From Streptomyces sp. B1I3 (GTDB lineage: Bacteria > Actinomycetota > Actinomycetes > Streptomycetales > Streptomycetaceae), in NCBI RefSeq assembly GCF_030816615.1, contig NZ_JAUSYD010000001.1, positions 5,230,501 through 5,294,500 of the forward strand: a stretch of DNA of 64,000 nucleotides, read 5' to 3'. The notes beneath the pieces are model-generated. The model was not told the DNA's origin, made no database searches, and saw only the letters and a list, made by a program, of their open reading frames with translations. Below are positions 8,747-15,915 of this stretch, one piece after another; positions within the stretch are counted from its first letter, which is position 1, and the number at the start of each line of letters is the position of its first letter. The position numbers and the translations under genes were made by a program.

Positions 8747-9612
8747 GGGATATCTCCTGCCGCTGTGGAAGGACGCGGGCCGACGTGGACATTGGCCGCG
8801 GACAGATAGAGGGCGTTCTTGAGCTGGAAGGCCGTCATCCCGGGGTGCGCGGAGAGGACCCGGGCGCAGAGGCCCGCGATGTACGGCGTGGCGAAGCTGT
8901 TGCCGGTCGTACGGATCGTCCGGCCGCCCAGCCAGGGCACCGACACGTTCTGTCCCGGCCCGAAGAACTCCACCGGGGGCTCCGGGTTGTACAGGTGCAG
9001 CTCCGGGTCGTCCTCCTGGTGGCTGCCGACGGAGATCACCGAGGCGAACCGCCAGGGGAAGCTCTCGACCGGGGTGTTGTGCGCCGATGCCACGATCACC
9101 GTACGGGCGAAGTAGGCGTGGTCGGCCAGACCGTGCAGCTCCGGGGCGAAGCGGGTCCGCGTGGTCGACAGACTCAGGTTGACCACGTCGAAGCGCTGCT
9201 CCACCGCCCACCGCAGCCCGGCCATCAGCACCTCACCCGTGCCGGAGAAGCGTTCGCCGAGCACGCGGACACTGTGGACCTCGCAGTCGGGGGCGGTACG
9301 GCGGATGATGCCCGCGCACGCCGTACCGTGCCCGCACGTGTCCCCGGTCGTGGTCGGCTCGACCGTGATCGCGCCGCTCTCCCCGTCCTTGACCACCACC
9401 CAGGAACCGTCCACGGGACCGACCAGCGGGTGGTCACGCTCCACACCCGAATCCACCACGCACACCCGCACACCGCGCCCGGTCGCCCGGCCCGCCGGCC
9501 GGCCGCCCGGCGGGCCCGGGTCGGCGGTCACGGGCACGTCCTGGGGGCCGCGCCCCCGCAGGCTCCAGGTCAGTCCCTGCCCCGGTGCCGTGCCCCTTCC
9601 GGTGGCCTCCAT
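8743..9612 (-). CDS. S8 subtilisin-like protease, probable RiPP-processing enzyme
   Basis: 289 residues with the full catalytic triad: VCVVDSGVERDHP (Asp), TCGHGTACAGI (His) and TTGNSFATPYIAG (Ser). There is no signal peptide or long propeptide, so it is cytoplasmic unless exported by another route, like some LanP-type leader proteases. It starts three bases after the cyclase stop codon and overlaps the GAF gene, so it belongs to the operon containing the small precursor-like protein, the radical SAM enzyme and the iron enzyme. Cutting the leader of that precursor is the natural hypothesis; a regulatory protease is the alternative. Confidence 0.85.
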   Translation of the reverse strand: MEATGRGTAPGQGLTWSLRGRGPQDVPVTADPGPPGGRPAGRATGRGVRVCVVDSGVERDHPLVGPVDGSWVVVKDGESGAITVEPTTTGDTCGHGTACAGIIRRTAPDCEVHSVRVLGERFSGTGEVLMAGLRWAVEQRFDVVNLSLSTTRTRFAPELHGLADHAYFARTVIVASAHNTPVESFPWRFASVISVGSHQEDDPELHLYNPEPPVEFFGPGQNVSVPWLGGRTIRTTGNSFATPYIAGLCARVLSAHPGMTAFQLKNALYLSAANVHVGPRPSTAAGDIP

Positions 9613-9615
9613 CGG

Positions 9616-12600
9616 TCAGCTCCTCTCCGTCGTGGTGAACTCGGTCCCGTCAGGCACGGTCCCGTCAGGCACGGCCCCCTCGGGCACGGCCCCGGGCACG
9701 CAGGTGGCGGCCCGGCGGATCCCCGGCAGGTGCCCCTTGGCCGCGAACCGCTCCCGCGCGGCCCGTGCGGAGGCCCGTGCGTCCGCCCGCCTCCCCAGTG
9801 CGTACAGGGTGGCGGCACGGTCCAGTGCGGCCGTCGCCTGGACCAGGGGGGAATCGGTGAGCAGCGAGGCCGCCACCGCCCGGTCCGCGTGGGCCGCCGC
9901 TGCGGACGCGCGGCCCTCGGCGGCCGACAGCCGGCCCCGCATCCCCTGCAGGTCGACCGCGTCGGCGTGGCTCAGCTCCGCTCCGTCCCCGATACCCGCG
10001 AGCCGGACGGCCGCCCGGCGTGTGCGGCCCGAGTCCAGCTCGATCCGGGCCGCGTCCAGTGCGACGGCCGTCCGCATCCCGGTCGCGCCGGTGTGCCGGG
10101 CCGCCTCGTCGGCGCGGGCCAGCAGTTCCAGCGCGGCGGAGCCGTGGCCGAGCAGCGACTCCACCGCGGCCCGGAACACCGGCAGGAACACCTCCGCCTC
10201 GGCGAACCCCAGCTTCCGGGCCAGTTCTCCCGCCTCCGCCAGGCAGCCGTACGCCTCACGGGTCCGGTCCTGGAGGGCGTACAGCACCGCCAGCGGGCAG
10301 TTCAGGGTGAGCCTGACCGTCGGGCGGCCCCCTCCGTGCTCCGACAGGAGGGCCCGGCAGCGTTCCACCGCCTCGGGCGCGGGCGCCGGGCCGCGCCACA
10401 AGGAGATTCCGATGGCCCCGAGCGCCCCGGCGCGCTCGGGTTCGGCCCCGGCCAGCACCGCCTGCTCCAGGGCCCGCGCCTGATCGCGCTCCGACTCCTC
10501 GTGCCGGCCCGCCTGCTGGAGTCGCTGGGCCAGTCTCAGATGCGCCCGCGCCCTGCCCGCCGAGTCACCGGCCGCCTCGAAGACCGGCAGCACCGCCCGG
10601 GCCGTCGCGGTGAGTCCGGGTCCCGGACCGCCGGGATCCAGCACCACGAGTGCCAGCCGGGCGTGCGCGGACTCGACCGGCGCGGATTCCAGGTCCCGTA
10701 CGCGGCGCAGCAGGGCCGCACCGGCCTCGGTGTTGCCGAGGGCCACCCGCACCTCACCGAGCCTGCGGACCGACCCGGCGTCGTCGGGGTCGAGGCCGAC
10801 GGCGCGCTCCAGCAGGCTGTGCGCCCAGGACAGGTCGGACCGGGCGGCGGCCTGGGCCCCGGCCCGGCCCAGCGCGGCGGCCGCCCGGCCGCGCAACCGC
10901 AGGGTGCCCTCGTCCAGCAGTCCCAGCTCGGCGCGGTAGTGGTAGGCGCGCTCCAGATGGCCACCGACAGCGCCGTCCCCGGCGCGCAGCACGCTGGGCA
11001 GATCCGCAGCCCAGGCGTGGCGGTCGGCCTTGGCCCGTTTGGACTGAGAGCCGTACGTCACCTCGTGCACCAGCCCGCTGCTGAACCGGTAGGCCGCCGT
11101 CTCCGGGTCCCTCCGCGGCGCCGGCTCCACCAGCCGGCGCCTGCTCAGCGCCGCCAGCACCTCCTCGACGCGCGCCAGGTGCCGCGCCCGCTCCTCGGGA
11201 GGGGCGGCCACCACCGCGGACGGCTGCCGCTCCGCCAGTCGTGTGGACACCTCCAGCAGGACGAGTTCGGCCGCGGTGAACTCGCGGCCGATCACGGCGG
11301 CGAGATCGACGGCGGTCCGCTCCGCCCTGGCCAGCGCTCCGATACGGGCGCCGAGCAGTGCCTGCAGGGTCGGCGGCAGCCCGCCGTCCGGGCCGTCGGC
11401 GCCCGTGCCGGCCCCCCGTCCGCCGACCAGCAGTTGTTCCAGGTAGAGCGGGTTGCCCTCGGCGCGGGCCAGGAGCCGTTCGTCCACCGGCCCGTCCCGG
11501 CCGTCGAGCCGGCCGAGCTGGGCGGCCAGCCGGGCGGCCTCCTCGTGGGGCAGTCCGGTGACCGGCAGCCCGCCCGTGCCGTCGGCCGAGCCGTCCGGGC
11601 GCCCCACACAGACGATCAGTACGCCGGCAGGCCCCGCTCCGTCCGTCAGCCGCTCCAGCGTGCGCGTCAGCAGGGGCGCGGCCGCGTGCGCGTCGTCGAG
11701 CACCACCACGACCGGCCGGACCCGGGCGGCCCGGCCCAGCACCGTCGACAGTGCGGCGCACATGTCCTCGAACGGCGCGTTCGGCGTGCCGTCCCGCAGC
11801 AGGCCGGCCGAGAGCAGCGCCGTCGCGTCGTCGTCGGCCGGCATCCCGGAGGGCCGTACGGAGGCGTGCCCGGCCGCGCGTCCCTCACCTGCCGGACCGG
11901 GCCGGACGGCGGGCACCCGCAGGGCGCGGAGGGCGTCGGCGAGGGGGGTGAGCGTGCCCTGTTCCCCATGGCTGCGGCACCGGCCCGCGCCGTGGGCGAG
12001 TGCGCCCGAGGCGGCGCGCCGCGCCAGCCACTCCCGTACCAGCCTGGTCTTGCCGACACCCGCCTCCCCGGTGACCCGCAGCAGACCCGCTCGCCCGTTG
12101 CGGACGGTCTCCGCGAGGGCCGCGTCCAGTGCGCCGCGCTCGGCACGGCGCCCCACGAAGGGGACGTCGAAGCGGCGCAGCAGAGCCGGGTCGTCGGTGC
12201 CCAGCGCGAGCAGCCGGTAGGCCTCCACGGTCTCCCGCTTGCCCTTCAGCCGGAGCGGTCCGGTCGGCTCCGCCGAGACCGTCGGGCCGGCGGCCAGCAG
12301 GGTGTGCGGGCCGATGAGGATCTCCCCGGCACCGGCGTTCTGCTCCAGGCGGGCGGCGATGTTGACGGTTTCCCCCGACACCAGGGCCTGACGGGCCGTC
12401 GCGTCCCCACCGGCCACCACCTGACCGGTGTTGACACCGACCCGGGTGGCCAGCCGGATGCCGAGTGCGGCGTGCAGTTCCTCGTTCAGCTCGGCCAGCG
12501 CGTCCCGCATCCCGAGCGCCGCCGCCAGCGCACGCCGGGCGTCGTCCTCCCGGACCACCGGGACACCGAACACCGCCATCACCGCGTCACCGATGAACTT

Positions 12601-12849
12601 CTCCGGGGTGCCGCCCTGAGCCACGATCTGGGCGCTCATCGCCTCGAAGTACCGCAGTGTCACGGTACGCAAGGTCTCCGGGTCCAGTACGCCCGACAGC
12701 GCGGTCGAGCCGACGAGATCGCAGAAGAGCACCGTCACCGGCTTGCGCTCGTCGTCCCCCGGGGTGACGGCGGCGGTGCACGGCGTCCCGCAGGACGAGC
12801 AGAACCGCGCGTCCGGCGGCAGGTCCTGACGGCACGAGGGGCAGGTCAT
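9616..12849 (-). CDS. Class III nucleotide cyclase - AAA ATPase - TPR regulator
   Basis: 1077 residues. An N-terminal zinc-ribbon (CPSC near residue 3, CSSCG near 18) leads into a class III adenylate/guanylate cyclase domain (about 38-200) with VTVLFCDLVGSTALS, FIGDAVMAVFG and GVNTGQVVAGG, which hold both metal-binding Asp positions. An AAA ATPase follows (Walker A GEAGVGKT near 262, Walker B VVVVLDDAH), then a long TPR-like helical region to the end. This layout is common in actinobacterial signalling proteins but unusual inside a RiPP operon. It lies 115 bp after the small precursor gene, behind a strong hairpin, so its expression may be attenuated relative to the precursor. Whether it makes cAMP or cGMP cannot be told. 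Confidence 0.85.
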   Translation of the reverse strand: MTCPSCRQDLPPDARFCSSCGTPCTAAVTPGDDERKPVTVLFCDLVGSTALSGVLDPETLRTVTLRYFEAMSAQIVAQGGTPEKFIGDAVMAVFGVPVVREDDARRALAAALGMRDALAELNEELHAALGIRLATRVGVNTGQVVAGGDATARQALVSGETVNIAARLEQNAGAGEILIGPHTLLAAGPTVSAEPTGPLRLKGKRETVEAYRLLALGTDDPALLRRFDVPFVGRRAERGALDAALAETVRNGRAGLLRVTGEAGVGKTRLVREWLARRAASGALAHGAGRCRSHGEQGTLTPLADALRALRVPAVRPGPAGEGRAAGHASVRPSGMPADDDATALLSAGLLRDGTPNAPFEDMCAALSTVLGRAARVRPVVVVLDDAHAAAPLLTRTLERLTDGAGPAGVLIVCVGRPDGSADGTGGLPVTGLPHEEAARLAAQLGRLDGRDGPVDERLLARAEGNPLYLEQLLVGGRGAGTGADGPDGGLPPTLQALLGARIGALARAERTAVDLAAVIGREFTAAELVLLEVSTRLAERQPSAVVAAPPEERARHLARVEEVLAALSRRRLVEPAPRRDPETAAYRFSSGLVHEVTYGSQSKRAKADRHAWAADLPSVLRAGDGAVGGHLERAYHYRAELGLLDEGTLRLRGRAAAALGRAGAQAAARSDLSWAHSLLERAVGLDPDDAGSVRRLGEVRVALGNTEAGAALLRRVRDLESAPVESAHARLALVVLDPGGPGPGLTATARAVLPVFEAAGDSAGRARAHLRLAQRLQQAGRHEESERDQARALEQAVLAGAEPERAGALGAIGISLWRGPAPAPEAVERCRALLSEHGGGRPTVRLTLNCPLAVLYALQDRTREAYGCLAEAGELARKLGFAEAEVFLPVFRAAVESLLGHGSAALELLARADEAARHTGATGMRTAVALDAARIELDSGRTRRAAVRLAGIGDGAELSHADAVDLQGMRGRLSAAEGRASAAAAHADRAVAASLLTDSPLVQATAALDRAATLYALGRRADARASARAARERFAAKGHLPGIRRAATCVPGAVPEGAVPDGTVPDGTEFTTTERS

Positions 12850-12874
12850 GGCGGTCCTTCTCTCGGAGGTGTCG

Positions 12875-12917
12875 GGTCCCGCCCACGCCCCGGCGGACCG
12901 GGGCGTGGGGCGGGACC
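12875..12917 (-). terminator. Strong hairpin after the candidate precursor gene (attenuator)
   Basis: Inverted repeat with arms of about 19 bp (GGTCCCGCCCACGCCCCGG and its complement, one bulged C) around a four-base loop. It lies between the stop of the small precursor gene (12965) and the start of the cyclase gene (12849), the place where RiPP operons often partly terminate so that the precursor is made in excess. Confidence 0.7.
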
Positions 12918-12964
12918 GTGGTCCGCGACGCGGGAGGCGCGGGGCGGGAACGCGCGGGCACGGC

Positions 12965-13207
12965 CTAGAACAGTGCGCCGCCGGCGATCTCGCCGTGTGC
13001 CTGGACCTCCGGTTCCACGGCGTCCAGCCGGCTCTTGATGTCGAGCAGTACGCCCAGTTCCTCCGGCGTCAGCTGGCTGAGCACGAGGCGCTGCTCGTCA
13101 CTCAGCAGGTCCACCGGCAGGCCGGCCTCGTACAGCGCGTCGGGCAGCACCGGCTGTGTGCCGTCGGCCGGCTGCCGGGGGGCGCCGGTCTCGGGGGGTC
13201 GGGTCAT
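12965..13207 (-). CDS. Candidate RiPP precursor, aroma-sacti-domain-like small protein
   Basis: 80 residues, acidic, no cysteine. The conserved-looking part begins LYEAGLPVDLLSDEQRLVLS and continues through LTPEELGVLLDIKSRLDAVE to EVQAHGEIAGGALF at the C-terminus. From memory this resembles a short Streptomyces domain that databases call aroma-sacti cluster domain, found beside radical SAM enzymes; I could not verify that. ATG 13207 has GGGAG upstream. The first 110 bases overlap the end of the iron-enzyme gene in another frame. The GG before the last three residues could be a protease site or the modified end. Its place between the enzyme genes and the cyclase/protease genes makes it the likely substrate. 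Confidence 0.7.
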   Translation of the reverse strand: MTRPPETGAPRQPADGTQPVLPDALYEAGLPVDLLSDEQRLVLSQLTPEELGVLLDIKSRLDAVEPEVQAHGEIAGGALF

Positions 13208-13937
13208 GGTGGGACTCCCATCGGTGAGGGGTGTCCGGCTCCCGGGGCGGCGGTACCGCCTCGACGCGCCCGAGCCGGACGAACAGGCGGGTGAGCGCGT
13301 CGAGGGAGTGCATGGCGCTGACCGCCACGTCCGCCTCCTGCCCCCGGGTCAGCGGGAGCCGGTCCAGCAGCGCGTGGAGGTCGTCCAGATGGCCCGTGTC
13401 CAGCGCCGCGTGTTCCCGTACGGTCCGCAGGGCGGCGTCCGGGAGCCCGGTCGTCCTGGCGATGCGGGAGGTCAGGGTCGCGGAGGGCGCGTAGCCCTCC
13501 AGCACCGCCATGTAGCCGAGCAGCGCGACGGGGTGGTGGTGCTCGATCCAGTAGTACTGCGCGCCGGCCAGGTCCGCGACGACCGGTGCCGGCATCGGGC
13601 GGAGCGCGTCCCCGGGCGGCACACCCGCTGCCCGCAGGTCGTCGAGCAGCCAGCCGTCGTGGCCCTCCTCCTCCCGGATGTGCTCGGTGAGGTAGGACGC
13701 CAGCGGCCCCGCCGACGGATCGCCGCGGGTCTCCAGCAGCCGGGCGCGGTCACGGGCCCGCAGCATCAGCGGCACCGAGGCCCGCACCACCGCATGCATG
13801 GTGCACAGATACGCGCGGTACCGCGGCAGCAGGTCCTCCGGCCGCCACAGGTGTTCCGTCGCGTCCAGCAGCTCGCCCTCCAGGAGCCCCAGCGTGACCC
13901 GCAGCCGCGCCGAGGTGCTCGGCCGTGCGGCGCTCAC
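13098..13937 (-). CDS. Haem-oxygenase-like diiron (HDO) family enzyme
   Basis: 279 residues, mostly helical. HIREEEGHDGWLLDDL and EHAALDTGHLDDLHALL contain the Glu/His/Asp spacing of iron-containing redox enzymes of the haem-oxygenase-like fold, a family that uses two irons and oxygen to cleave or oxidise amino acids and peptides. It overlaps the radical SAM gene by four bases (ATGA) and runs 110 bases into the precursor gene in another frame; the last 37 or so residues are a low-complexity Arg/Pro tail that may be only a by-product of that overlap. Likely role: oxidative modification of the small operon peptide. A one-base sequencing error near 13.2 kb would change this C-terminus. Confidence 0.75.
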   Translation of the reverse strand: MSAARPSTSARLRVTLGLLEGELLDATEHLWRPEDLLPRYRAYLCTMHAVVRASVPLMLRARDRARLLETRGDPSAGPLASYLTEHIREEEGHDGWLLDDLRAAGVPPGDALRPMPAPVVADLAGAQYYWIEHHHPVALLGYMAVLEGYAPSATLTSRIARTTGLPDAALRTVREHAALDTGHLDDLHALLDRLPLTRGQEADVAVSAMHSLDALTRLFVRLGRVEAVPPPREPDTPHRWESHHDPTPRDRRPPAAGRRHTAGAARRAVRGRPAGGPAE

Positions 13938-15055
13938 CGGGCCCCGCCCGGGGTCCGGACGTCACCGGCTCCGGCGGCGGGGGCATCCGCGGCGCCGGCC
14001 GCGCCCGCGGTGACGAGGGGGGCGTACGCCGCGCAGCCGTGGCGTCGCACCACCCCCACCGCGCCCCCGGCGGCCCCCTGCCGGGCGGCGGCCAGGTCCA
14101 GCAGCGCGCCCGCCGCACCCGTCGCCACGCCTGCGGCCGTCACGTGTGCGCCGCCGCCCAGGGCGCGGCAGCCCTCGCAGTAGGAGGTGCCCCGGGGCGG
14201 TGTGCCCGAGCGTGCGGACAGATGGGCGGGGCCGACCGTCCGGATCATGCGCAGCACCGGTGACTCCTGGGTGCGCCGGCGCACCGCCGCCCAGTCGTCG
14301 GTGGCGATGTGCCCGAGGTGCAGGTGGTCGGGGACGGGCCGCAGATCCACCGTGTCCTGGTTGCAGCAGGCCAGAACCGTGCCGTCGAAGGCGACCACCG
14401 GCCAGGCGGCCATGGCGCACGGGGAGACCGGGCCCGTGTCAGGGACGGTACGGGCGGGGGCCGCCCAGGCCGCCGCCCGCCCGAACGGCCGCACCTCGTT
14501 GACCAGCGACGGCACCCGGCCGCCGAATTCCTCCTCGATGTCACGGGTGATGTCCGCGAGGTACGGGTCGCCGGTTCCCGACCCGGTGAGGTGGAAGCTC
14601 ACCGCGACCCCCGTCTCCCGGATCCGGTGCAGGGCGCGGAAGACGTCGGCCCGCGGGATCTCCCGCTCGTGGTGGACGTCCAGACTGGCCGAGAAGTGGT
14701 CGACGGCGGTGATGGCCCGCAGCAGCGGAGCCGGGATCCGCCGCGAGCGGGCGAAGAACATGCCGCTCAGCAGCGCGGTACGCGCCCCGGCGCTGTGGGC
14801 GAGCGTGCTCAGCTCCTCGACGAGCCCGGGCAGCAGCAGCGGTTCACCACCGGTCAGCATCACCACGTCGGGGCGGTCGTCCGGGGTGAACGAGCCCACG
14901 AAACGCGCGAGCTGGCCGGCGTCGGGCCGCTCCCGCACGGTCATGCCCGATCCGGTGGAGCAGTGGGCGCAGCTCAGGGGGCAGCGCCGGGTGAGGCCGA
15001 GCAGCAGTCCGGCGGCGGGGAACGGCCGCCGTACGACGAGTTCGCCGAGTTCCAT
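13934..15055 (-). CDS. Radical SAM enzyme with C-terminal SPASM-like cysteines
   Basis: 373 residues. CPLSCAHC near residue 25 is the CX3CX2C cluster site of radical SAM enzymes, and VVMLTGGEPLLLPG carries the GGE SAM-binding motif. Further cysteines downstream (CAMAAWPVVAFDGTVLACC, and YCEGC) fit a SPASM-type auxiliary cluster region, typical of enzymes acting on peptides. It is the first gene of the minus-strand operon: AAGGAGG precedes ATG 15055 and the next gene starts inside its stop codon. Predicted to act on the 80-residue peptide encoded two genes later. The bond formed is unknown; the candidate substrate lacks Cys, which argues against a sulfur-alpha-carbon sactionine. Confidence 0.85.
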   Translation of the reverse strand: MELGELVVRRPFPAAGLLLGLTRRCPLSCAHCSTGSGMTVRERPDAGQLARFVGSFTPDDRPDVVMLTGGEPLLLPGLVEELSTLAHSAGARTALLSGMFFARSRRIPAPLLRAITAVDHFSASLDVHHEREIPRADVFRALHRIRETGVAVSFHLTGSGTGDPYLADITRDIEEEFGGRVPSLVNEVRPFGRAAAWAAPARTVPDTGPVSPCAMAAWPVVAFDGTVLACCNQDTVDLRPVPDHLHLGHIATDDWAAVRRRTQESPVLRMIRTVGPAHLSARSGTPPRGTSYCEGCRALGGGAHVTAAGVATGAAGALLDLAAARQGAAGGAVGVVRRHGCAAYAPLVTAGAAGAADAPAAGAGDVRTPGGAR

Positions 15056-15376
15056 GCGGGGCCGCCTCCTTCAGAGGGCCGGGGCGCGTCGGGCGCGTAC
15101 CCAGCCTGTCGCGGGGCGGTTCGGCGGTGGTCCACGACCGCTTCAAGGTCGGTATGGGCCCAGGTCACCGGTGCGGGCCGGGCACGTCACACCCTCTTCC
15201 GGCGGCCTCGCGACCCTGCCGAACTGGCCTGATACCGCAGCCATACCGCCGCCGAAGCGTCTCCCAGGCGGGGGCTCCTAACTTTCTCGGCAACGGCGGG
15301 CAACGGTCCGCCCCACCGGAACCCGGCACCTCGGGGCTCCCGGGACCAGCACAGTCACGAGTGGACGGAGACCACC
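15056..15376. promoter_or_regulatory. Divergent control region between two RiPP operons, with SARP-like repeats
   Basis: This 321-bp gap drives the radical SAM operon leftward and the class III lanthipeptide genes rightward. It contains two identical heptamers ATACCGC at 15232-15238 and 15243-15249, in direct repeat with an 11-bp period, the arrangement SARP regulators bind. TAACTT at 15279-15284 could be a -10 for the rightward promoter. A SARP gene lies at the far end of the island. GGAG stands about eight bases before the precursor ATG. Confidence 0.5.
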
Positions 15377-15538
15377 ATGTCCGAGAACACGAAGCCCGCG
15401 GCCGACGACAACAACGAGACCGAGACCCCCGAGGTCGAGGCGCACTCCGTGCTGGACCTGCAGGAGACCGCCAACCACGAGATCGCGGCTCCGGGCAGCT
15501 GTGTCAGCGTGCTCAGCGTCGTCATGGACTCCAACTGA
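15377..15538 (+). CDS. Class III lanthipeptide precursor (LanA)
   Basis: 53 residues, starting MSENTKPAADDNNE and ending IAAPGSCVSVLSVVMDSN. The acidic leader contains VLDLQE, matching the LxxLQ leader helix that class III synthetases recognise (LFDLQ in SapB-type precursors). The C-terminal 13 residues hold one Cys and four Ser. The Cys comes before the SVLS motif, whereas classical class III cores have SxxS followed by Cys, so the ring pattern is likely unusual. A 14-bp-stem hairpin follows the gene, then MFS and LanKC genes on the same strand. The GGAG site and context make this a real gene despite its size. Confidence 0.85.
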   Translation: MSENTKPAADDNNETETPEVEAHSVLDLQETANHEIAAPGSCVSVLSVVMDSN

Positions 15539-15612
15539 CCGGACGCACCGGGGTGGCGCCACGGAGGCCGGGGCAGGACCTCCCGCTGTGGCGCCGGGCC
15601 GGCCGGTGACGT

Positions 15613-15642
15613 GGGGCGGTTCCGTCGTGACGGAGCCGCCCC
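15613..15642 (+). terminator. Hairpin after the class III precursor gene
   Basis: Arms GGGGCGGTTCCGTC (15613-15626) and GACGGAGCCGCCCC (15629-15642) pair over 14 bp with one G-T wobble and a minimal loop. It lies 75 bp after the precursor stop and should end most transcripts, leaving lower read-through into MFS and LanKC. Confidence 0.75.
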
Positions 15643-15699
15643 GCCGCTGCTTTCCACCCCACCCGTGGGCCACCCTCGCCGGCCGTGCAGGGGCTCCGG

Positions 15700-15843
15700 C
15701 GCCGCACGGTGCGAGGAGCTCGTTCCCCGGCCCTGCGCCGCACGGTGCGAGGAGCTCGTTCCCCGGCCCTGCGCCGCACGGTGCGAGGAGCTCGTTCCCC
15801 GGCCCTGCGCCGCACGGTGCGAGGAGCTCGTCCCCCGGCCCCC
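15700..15843. repeat. Four tandem copies of a 36-bp repeat
   Basis: Four head-to-tail units starting at 15700, 15736, 15772 and 15808. Each begins CGCCGCACGGTGCGAGGAGC and continues with TCGTTCCCCGGCCCTG; units 1-3 are virtually identical and the fourth diverges at its end. Within each unit CGCACGGTGCG is a short palindrome. The array fills the gap between the precursor hairpin and the MFS gene. The unit is a multiple of three, but no gene of its own is apparent. Confidence 0.9.
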
Positions 15844-15915
15844 GCCGCCCGAGGCCCGAGGCCCGGGCGGGCCCGCACCACTCGTCACGAGCCCGACCAT
15901 CCCCGGGAGTTCACG

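Noticed and set aside
8785..13038. Very long plus-strand open frame of about 1417 codons.
   Set aside because: It is antisense to the subtilisin and cyclase genes, is Arg/Gly/Pro-rich and has no domain; a GC-rich shadow.
12965..13207. The small protein interpreted as a sactipeptide precursor with Cys-alpha-carbon links.
   Set aside because: It has no cysteine, so a classic sactionine cannot form; another modification must be involved.
15700..15843. The 36-bp repeats considered as a CRISPR array.
   Set aside because: Units are head to tail without spacers, and no cas genes are present.
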